Positions 59,064 through 64,000 of a stretch of 64,000 bases of DNA are shown here, piece by piece. The stretch is from Comamonadaceae bacterium 2PF (GTDB lineage Bacteria > Pseudomonadota > Gammaproteobacteria > Burkholderiales > Burkholderiaceae_C): positions 40,105-104,104 of the forward strand of contig SCMV01000007.1 in assembly GCA_005502875.1 (NCBI GenBank), in the 5' to 3' direction. How positions within the stretch are numbered: position 1 is the stretch's first letter; the number at the start of each line of letters is the position of its first letter. The notes under the pieces are model-generated. The model did no database searches. It was not told the DNA's origin and worked only from the letters and a program-made list of their open reading frames with translations. Both the position numbers and the translations under genes were made by a program.

Positions 59064-59816
59064 TCAGCGCAACCAGAGGCTGATGCGAGGCTGGCAGTCC
59101 AGGCTCAGTGCCGGGTCAACGGCCGCCTGGCAGGCGGCCAGGCCTTGGCGGGTGCCATCGGGGCGCAGTTTGTCCTGCCAGCCTGTGCGGGTCAGCAGCT
59201 CATTGGCGCGCACGTTGAGCAGGGTGGTATGCGGCCCCGATTGCCAGCGGCCCGTCGATTTCAGCAGCTCGCCCTGGCTGACCACCAGCACGTTCACCGC
59301 AACGCCAGACATGCCCTCGATGGCCTCCACCACCTTTTTCATGGCCGGAGCGTCCTGCGGAGTGAGCCGACCGAGGCTCGCCACGAAGGGGTCGTTGAGG
59401 ACGTCCACCCGCAGGGGCTGCCCGGCCTGGCGGTTCAACTCGAAACGGTAGGTCAGGCTGTCCGGCATGGGGCGTTGGCCAAAGCGCCAGACCAGTCCCT
59501 GGAAGTCGGGCACCGCGTAGGTGACCTGGGCCACATGGATGCGCCCCTCCTTGGGCAGCACCTCGCCGGACACCGCGACGCCCGGGGCCATGTTCATGGC
59601 CCGCTCTGCCAAGCTCGAGGGGTTCAGGTAGGCGGCCAGCGGGCTGGTGCCCGGCGGCAGCCAGGTGGCATCGTCGCGAACGCGGTAGGTCTCCGTGACC
59701 CGACCGCTGCCGTCTGGTTGGATCTCGAAGCGAACATCGACCTGGATGCAGGCGCTCAGCCAGCACAGCGCTGGCAACCAGACCAGCCATCGCAGTGAGC
59801 GCATCCATCGGGGCAT
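59064..59816 (-). CDS. Lipoprotein of unknown function
   Basis: 250 residues with a lipoprotein signal (LVWLPALCWLSAC, lipidated Cys near 23). The mature part begins IQVDVRFEIQPDGSGRVTETYRV, as in a family of bacterial lipoproteins with a long beta-rich domain. The rest is mixed alpha/beta with LTYRFELNRQAGQPLRVDVLND and TGRWQSGPHTTLLNVRANEL. No catalytic motif. Same strand as the photolyase operon, 61 bp beyond its last gene. Confidence 0.8.
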   Translation of the reverse strand: MPRWMRSLRWLVWLPALCWLSACIQVDVRFEIQPDGSGRVTETYRVRDDATWLPPGTSPLAAYLNPSSLAERAMNMAPGVAVSGEVLPKEGRIHVAQVTYAVPDFQGLVWRFGQRPMPDSLTYRFELNRQAGQPLRVDVLNDPFVASLGRLTPQDAPAMKKVVEAIEGMSGVAVNVLVVSQGELLKSTGRWQSGPHTTLLNVRANELLTRTGWQDKLRPDGTRQGLAACQAAVDPALSLDCQPRISLWLR

Positions 59817-59877
59817 GGGATTTCCTGGGCAGTGAATCAGCCCCGAGGTTACGACATCCGTGCGACCGATCCAGGCG

Positions 59878-61416
59878 TCAAAGCCGCTCGAGGTTTTCCC
59901 GCAGTTGCATGGCTTGCTGGGAGATGGCTTGCTTGGCTTGCGGTGTCATGCGGTCCAGCTGGCGGTAGACCATGCCGATGCGAGGGTTGCGGCACAACGT
60001 GTCTTCGTGGCGGAGGTGGAAGTCCCAGTACAGCGCGTTGAACGGGCAGGCCTGGTCCCCCAGGCGTTCCTTGCGCTGGTAGGGGCAGTGGCGGCAGTGG
60101 TCGCCCATGCGGTCGAGGTAGGCGGCGCTGGACACATACGGTTTGGTGGCCAACAGCCCTCCGTCTGCGAACTGGCTCATGCCCAGGGTGTTGGGCAGCT
60201 CCACCCACTCGAAGGCGTCGATGTAGACGCCCAGGTACCAGTGGTGCAGGGCTTTCGGATCCAGCCCCGCGAGCAGCGCGAAGTTGCCGATCACCATCAG
60301 GCGCTGGATGTGGTGGGCGTGGGCGTCTTGCAGCGATTGCCCGATGGCGCGCGACACGCAGGCCATGCGCGTTTGGCCCGTCCAGAACCAGGCTGGCAGG
60401 GGCAGGTCGTGGCCGAAGTGGTTGCGCTCGTCGTAGCCGGGCATGTGGGCCCAGTAGACGCCACGAACGTACTCGCGCCAGCCCAGGATCTGCCGGATGA
60501 AGCCTTCGGCTGCGGCCAGGGGCGCATGGCCGTCTCGCCAGGCTTGCTCGGCCGCGTCGATCACCTCCCGTGGGTGAAGCATCTTGACGTTGAGCGCAAA
60601 CGACAGCAACGAATGAAACAGACGGTTGGCCCGCTGGCTGAGCGCGTCCTGGAAATCGCCGAAATGGGGCAGGGCGTGCTCGACGAACGCTCGCAGGTGC
60701 GCACGCGCCTCGTCGGCGCTCACCGGCCAAGGCAGGCGATCGGCCTGCGGCTCGCCGAAGGTGGTCACGCCTGCGGCCACGATGGCCTGCCACAGCGCCT
60801 GATGGTTGTGCGGCGTGCGCCAGTCAATGGGCTCGGGCGGCTGGCCCGACCAGGCCTTGCGGTTGTCGGCGTCAAAGTTCCATTGGCCCCCTTCAGGTTG
60901 CCGGTCTGCCGACATCAGCACCCCATGGCGACGGCGCATGTGCCGATAAAAGTGCTCCATCAGCCACTGCTTGCGGCCGGCGAACAGCTCGGCGGCCTCG
61001 TCTCGTGCGGTCAGAAAGTGCTCGGTGTCGACCATCTCCACCGTCAAGCCTTGCGCCCGCCTGGCCTGAGCCCATTGCGCCAACTCCTCGTCAAGGCGCC
61101 ATTCGTCCGGGGCCTGGTAGGCCACTCGGTCTGCCCGGTGGTGGGCGATCAGCGCGTCCAGGTTGGCCACAATCTCCTGGCGGTTGCTCGGGTGGTCGAT
61201 GGCGATGTGGCGCACCCGGTGCCCCTGCGCGCGCAAGCGCTCTGCAAAGGCCCGCATCGCCGCGAAGATGGCCAGCACCTTCTGGGCGTGGTGCAGCACG
61301 TACGAGGTTTCTTGCTTGACCTCCATGATGACGTGGACGACGTCTTCGTCGACCTGCCGGTACCAGCTGTGGTCGGGGTTGAGTTGATCGCCCAGGATCA
61401 GTCGCAGCGTCGTCAT
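59878..61416 (-). CDS. FeS-type bacterial cryptochrome/photolyase (PhrB/CryB-like)
   Basis: 512-residue flavoprotein of the iron-sulfur bacterial cryptochrome/photolyase class (PF04244), whose studied members include a (6-4) photolyase. The N-terminal antenna domain begins LRLILGDQLNPDHSWY. The four [4Fe-4S] cysteines are present as C353, C441, C444 and C457 (MACVSRAIG; DHCRHCPY; DQACPFNALYWDF), with the family spacing. FAD-binding landmarks include QRANRLFHSLLSFALN and GFIRQILGWREYVRGVYW. The ATG overlaps the cry-DASH stop as ATGA. Last gene of the photolyase operon. Confidence 0.94.
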   Translation of the reverse strand: MTTLRLILGDQLNPDHSWYRQVDEDVVHVIMEVKQETSYVLHHAQKVLAIFAAMRAFAERLRAQGHRVRHIAIDHPSNRQEIVANLDALIAHHRADRVAYQAPDEWRLDEELAQWAQARRAQGLTVEMVDTEHFLTARDEAAELFAGRKQWLMEHFYRHMRRRHGVLMSADRQPEGGQWNFDADNRKAWSGQPPEPIDWRTPHNHQALWQAIVAAGVTTFGEPQADRLPWPVSADEARAHLRAFVEHALPHFGDFQDALSQRANRLFHSLLSFALNVKMLHPREVIDAAEQAWRDGHAPLAAAEGFIRQILGWREYVRGVYWAHMPGYDERNHFGHDLPLPAWFWTGQTRMACVSRAIGQSLQDAHAHHIQRLMVIGNFALLAGLDPKALHHWYLGVYIDAFEWVELPNTLGMSQFADGGLLATKPYVSSAAYLDRMGDHCRHCPYQRKERLGDQACPFNALYWDFHLRHEDTLCRNPRIGMVYRQLDRMTPQAKQAISQQAMQLRENLERL

Positions 61417-62744
61417 GCCTGGCTCCACATCCGGCGGTAGGCGCCATCGGGGTCGTGCTCGCGGGCCTGTTTGTCGGCATCGAAGCGCCGACCGCCGCGA
61501 GGGTCGGTGCCGCGCCCGGCGATGTAGGCCCAGTTGCCCTGGTTGCTGAACACGTCGAAGTCGATCAGCCGGGACTCGAACCAGGCGGCACCGGCGCGCC
61601 AGTCGCAGCGCATCTCGTGGATGAGGTGGCTGGCCACGATCTGCCTCATGCGGTTGGACAGCCAGCCCGTGGCGTGGAGCTCTCGCATGCCGGCGTCAAC
61701 GAGGGCGTGACCGGTTCGGCCTTGGCACCAGCGCGCGAAGGCAGCGGGGTCGTGAGGGGGGGCTGGCAGCTCGCTGAGGCCCCTGGCGCGGTAAAGGCGT
61801 CGGCCATGCTTGAGGTGGAGCAGCAGGAAGTGCTCGCGCCACAGCAGCTCGAAAGTGACCCAGCCGCTGCTGTCGCTGGCGCCGTGCTCGGCCTCCCACG
61901 ACCGCAGTGAATGCTGAGCTTGCCGAGCCGAGATCGCCCCCCAGGCCAGCCAGGGTGCGAGCTTGGTGGAAAACGCCGTGCCGTGCAGGCCGTTGCGCGT
62001 GGCTTTGTAGTGGTGTGCCTGCCCTCGCGCCAGGTAGCTCGCCCAGTGAGCTTGGGCCGCATGCTCGCCGATGTGCCAGGCCGGCTCGGTCAGGGGAAAC
62101 GAAGACCTGGGGTCGCCATGCACTTGCGAGGGCACCTCGAGCAAGGCTTGGGGCCAAGGGTGGCCTGGGGCACCCAGCGCAACATCGGTCAGTGGCCGTG
62201 GCCACGCCGTGGGGCAAGCCTGGGGGGCGGCTGCCTGCAAGCCCGAGCGCTGCACAGCCTGACGAAAGGCCGTGAACACATCGGGTGTCTGGTCCGGGCT
62301 GAAGGGCAGCTCACCCAGCTCGAACAGGCCGCCCTGGTGGTGGGTTTGCCATCGCCAGCCAGCTCGCAGCGCCGCCTGAGCCAGGGCCCGGTCGACAGCG
62401 GTTTCTTCTGGTGCTGGCAACTGCTCGCTCCAGACCTCGCCCGCGCCTGTGCTGGCCACCAGTTGCTCGATGACTTGTGTCGGTTCACCCTGAAGCACCA
62501 CCAGGCTGTGCCCATGGGCGCGCAGGCCTTCAGAGAGCTGGCTCAGCGCTTGATGCAGCGCCAGCAACCGGTGCGGGCCCATGCGCTGAGCCACCCACCG
62601 GGTCGCCTGGGTTTGCGCCGGGTCCCAGACGAAAACCGCCAGCCAAGGCGCGCCCTGTGCCAAGGCCGATGCACAAGAGGCGCGCAACACGGGGTGATCC
62701 GACAGCCTCAGGTCCTGGCGAAACCAGTGGATCACGGGCTTCAT
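61413..62744 (-). CDS. DASH-family cryptochrome
   Basis: 443-residue photolyase-fold flavoprotein. The N-terminal antenna domain starts [17 protein letters not shown]. The FAD domain carries [76 protein letters not shown] and the DASH-type end [33 protein letters not shown] cryptochromes bind FAD and folate and repair CPDs chiefly in single-stranded DNA, and some act in signalling. Its ATG overlaps the DUF2256 stop (ATGA), and its stop overlaps the next photolyase ATG. Confidence 0.94.
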   Translation of the reverse strand: MKPVIHWFRQDLRLSDHPVLRASCASALAQGAPWLAVFVWDPAQTQATRWVAQRMGPHRLLALHQALSQLSEGLRAHGHSLVVLQGEPTQVIEQLVASTGAGEVWSEQLPAPEETAVDRALAQAALRAGWRWQTHHQGGLFELGELPFSPDQTPDVFTAFRQAVQRSGLQAAAPQACPTAWPRPLTDVALGAPGHPWPQALLEVPSQVHGDPRSSFPLTEPAWHIGEHAAQAHWASYLARGQAHHYKATRNGLHGTAFSTKLAPWLAWGAISARQAQHSLRSWEAEHGASDSSGWVTFELLWREHFLLLHLKHGRRLYRARGLSELPAPPHDPAAFARWCQGRTGHALVDAGMRELHATGWLSNRMRQIVASHLIHEMRCDWRAGAAWFESRLIDFDVFSNQGNWAYIAGRGTDPRGGRRFDADKQAREHDPDGAYRRMWSQA

Positions 62745-62914
62745 GGGCTTGCCCGGGGCGACGCGGGTTGACCCGGGCCCTGGTCCCGGCAGCGGTCAGA
62801 GCAGTAGCGCACGTTGTCCCAGTCGCGTGCCCACTTCTTGCGCCAGGCAAAGGGGCGTTGGCAGCAGGCGCAGGCCTTGGTGGGCAGTTCCGACTTCTTT
62901 TTCATGCGTGGCAT
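62741..62914 (-). CDS. DUF2256 small zinc-finger-like protein
   Basis: 57-residue basic protein of the DUF2256 type. A start with [24 protein letters not shown] precedes a Trp-rich stretch [14 protein letters not shown], giving two CxxC-like pairs (C15/C17/C18 and C38/C42) that could bind zinc. The gene is wedged between two photolyase-family genes: its ATG overlaps the upstream stop (TGATG) and its stop overlaps the cry-DASH start (ATGA). That tight coupling supports it as real and as a working partner. An inner ATG at 62905 is possible. Confidence 0.85.
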   Translation of the reverse strand: MPRMKKKSELPTKACACCQRPFAWRKKWARDWDNVRYCSDRCRDQGPGQPASPRASP

Positions 62915-64000
62915 CAGAACCCCAGGGACAGCTGATCGTCGTTGGATGTGGCGGCCCCTCGCGCCTGCCGAGGCTGGCTTTCGCGCCGAGCCCGGTCGCC
63001 CCGGTGGGCGCGCGAGGCGTGCCGGTGCACGATGGCCTGCTTGGCCGCGCGCACGTCGGGGTCGGCGCGGCGCGCGTGCAATCGGGCCTTGGCGCTGCGC
63101 AAGGCTTCGTCCAGGTCAACCAGGGGCAAGGGAATGTCGGCCTGGTCGTCGGCGCCCACGCGCAGGCCACAGCGCGCCTGCACGTCGGCTGGCATGCGCC
63201 AGGGCTCGAACAACCAGGTGTCGGGCACGCGTCGCATGGCGGGCAGCCAGCGGCGCACGAACACCCCGCGAGGGTCCTGGTCACGGGCCTGCTTGATCGG
63301 GTTGTAGACGCGTGTGGTGTTGATGCCCGTGGTGCCGGCCTGCATCTGCATCTGGCTCCAGTGGATGCCGGGCTCGTAGTCGACGAACTGCCGCGCCAGC
63401 CACTCGCCCACGGCCCGCCAGTGCAACCACAACGGGTAGCTGGCCACCGACACCAGCATGGCGCGCATGCGGAAGTTGATCCAGCCGGTCTCGCGCAGCA
63501 TGGCCACGCAGGCGTCCACCAGGGGCCAGCCCGTGCGGCCGTTTTGCAGGGCCGCGAAGCGTTCGGCGCTGAACTCGCCCTCCCGCAGGCCGTCGTAGCC
63601 TTGGTGCACGTTGCGCCACTCGATCTCGGGCTCGCTTTCCAGCTTCTGAATGAAATGGCAATGCCAGTGCAGGCGGCTGATGAAGGCGTGCAGGCCGGCT
63701 TGCTGGCGCGCTGCCCGGGCTTGCCCCTCGGGCGAAGCCTGGCTGGCTGGTTCAGCGAGTTCCGACAGCCGGTGGTGGGTGGCCTGCACGACCTCGCGCA
63801 GGCTCACGCAACCCAGCGCCAGGTACGGTGACAGGCGCGAGCAGGCGGTGGGGGCCGACAGGGGCGATGAGATGCCGCCCCGGTATCGGGCGCAGCGGTC
63901 GTGCAGGAAGTCATCCAGCACCTCCAGGGCGCGCTGCCGTCCCCCTCGCTGCCGGCGCGGCGCGTCGGCTTCGGCGAAGGTGGGCAGGTCAGGGGGAGGG
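62914..64000 (-). CDS. Cryptochrome/photolyase-family protein (5' part outside the window)
   Basis: C-terminal ~361 residues of a photolyase-fold protein; the frame is open to the window edge, so the N-terminal antenna domain lies outside. The FAD domain is clear: [73 protein letters not shown] and [32 protein letters not shown]. It differs from both downstream relatives: it lacks the FeS cysteines and has an Arg/Ala-rich tail ending DDQLSLGF. Heads or sits early in the photolyase operon. Confidence 0.92.
   Translation of the reverse strand, partial: PPPDLPTFAEADAPRRQRGGRQRALEVLDDFLHDRCARYRGGISSPLSAPTACSRLSPYLALGCVSLREVVQATHHRLSELAEPASQASPEGQARAARQQAGLHAFISRLHWHCHFIQKLESEPEIEWRNVHQGYDGLREGEFSAERFAALQNGRTGWPLVDACVAMLRETGWINFRMRAMLVSVASYPLWLHWRAVGEWLARQFVDYEPGIHWSQMQMQAGTTGINTTRVYNPIKQARDQDPRGVFVRRWLPAMRRVPDTWLFEPWRMPADVQARCGLRVGADDQADIPLPLVDLDEALRSAKARLHARRADPDVRAAKQAIVHRHASRAHRGDRARRESQPRQARGAATSNDDQLSLGF

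Overview
The window looks like a chromosomal segment of a high-GC, flagellated betaproteobacterium of the order Burkholderiales. The evidence is a run of conserved housekeeping blocks typical of that order: xerD; uppP; selO-msrB; yciB-bolA-ppiC; trmB; dapA-bamC; coaBC-dut; and fliE divergent from fliF-R, followed by parE. A PEP-CTERM-type protein points to an exosortase-bearing member, such as the Leptothrix/Aquabacterium/Ideonella neighbourhood. That finer placement is inference. I saw no phage module, insertion sequence, CRISPR array or rRNA gene.

Layout. 1-11 kb: a membrane-anchored unknown, an AEC transporter, a chalcone-isomerase-like protein overlapping xerD, a DUF455 ferritin-like protein, uppP divergent from selO-msrB, then yciB-bolA-parvulin, trmB, a PEP-CTERM protein and tRNA-Gly(CCC). 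11-18.6 kb: an accessory cluster in two divergent units. One is an adenylate-forming ligase followed by a NadE-like amide synthase. The other is asnB, acyl carrier protein, KASIII, a second acyl carrier protein and a two-lobed GNAT transferase. 18.6-24 kb: lpxO, gabD and alaS. 24-26 kb: a tight YbjQ / membrane YbjQ / M48 peptidase operon. 26-29.4 kb: a cyanide-insensitive-type bd oxidase (cydAB) under a GbsR/MarR-like regulator whose upstream region carries a tandem palindromic operator. 29.5-33.8 kb: two tandem PF10118 metal-hydrolase paralogues followed by two tandem AraC-type regulators. 33.8-43 kb: coaBC, dut, a SlyD-type isomerase, a RoxA-like oxygenase, an unknown, a tiny Ala-rich lipoprotein, bamC, dapA, and an MFS / small membrane protein / SDR unit. 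43-57.5 kb: a complete fliE | fliFGHIJKLMNOPQR block and parE. 57.5-64 kb: an exported unknown, a TPMT-like methyltransferase, a lipoprotein and a photolyase/cryptochrome operon. That operon holds three different photolyase-family proteins and a small DUF2256 zinc-finger-like protein, joined by stop/start overlaps, and runs off the right end of the window.

How the parts fit. fliF-R builds the MS ring, C ring, export apparatus and hook-length ruler. BamC, LpxO, UppP and YciB serve the envelope. SelO and MsrB form a coupled redox-stress pair. The best candidates for undescribed biology are the carrier-protein/amidotransferase cluster, the photolyase/DUF2256 operon, the YbjQ-M48 operon and the duplicated hydrolase/AraC block. 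Gene calls rest on reading motifs by eye, and no database search was possible.
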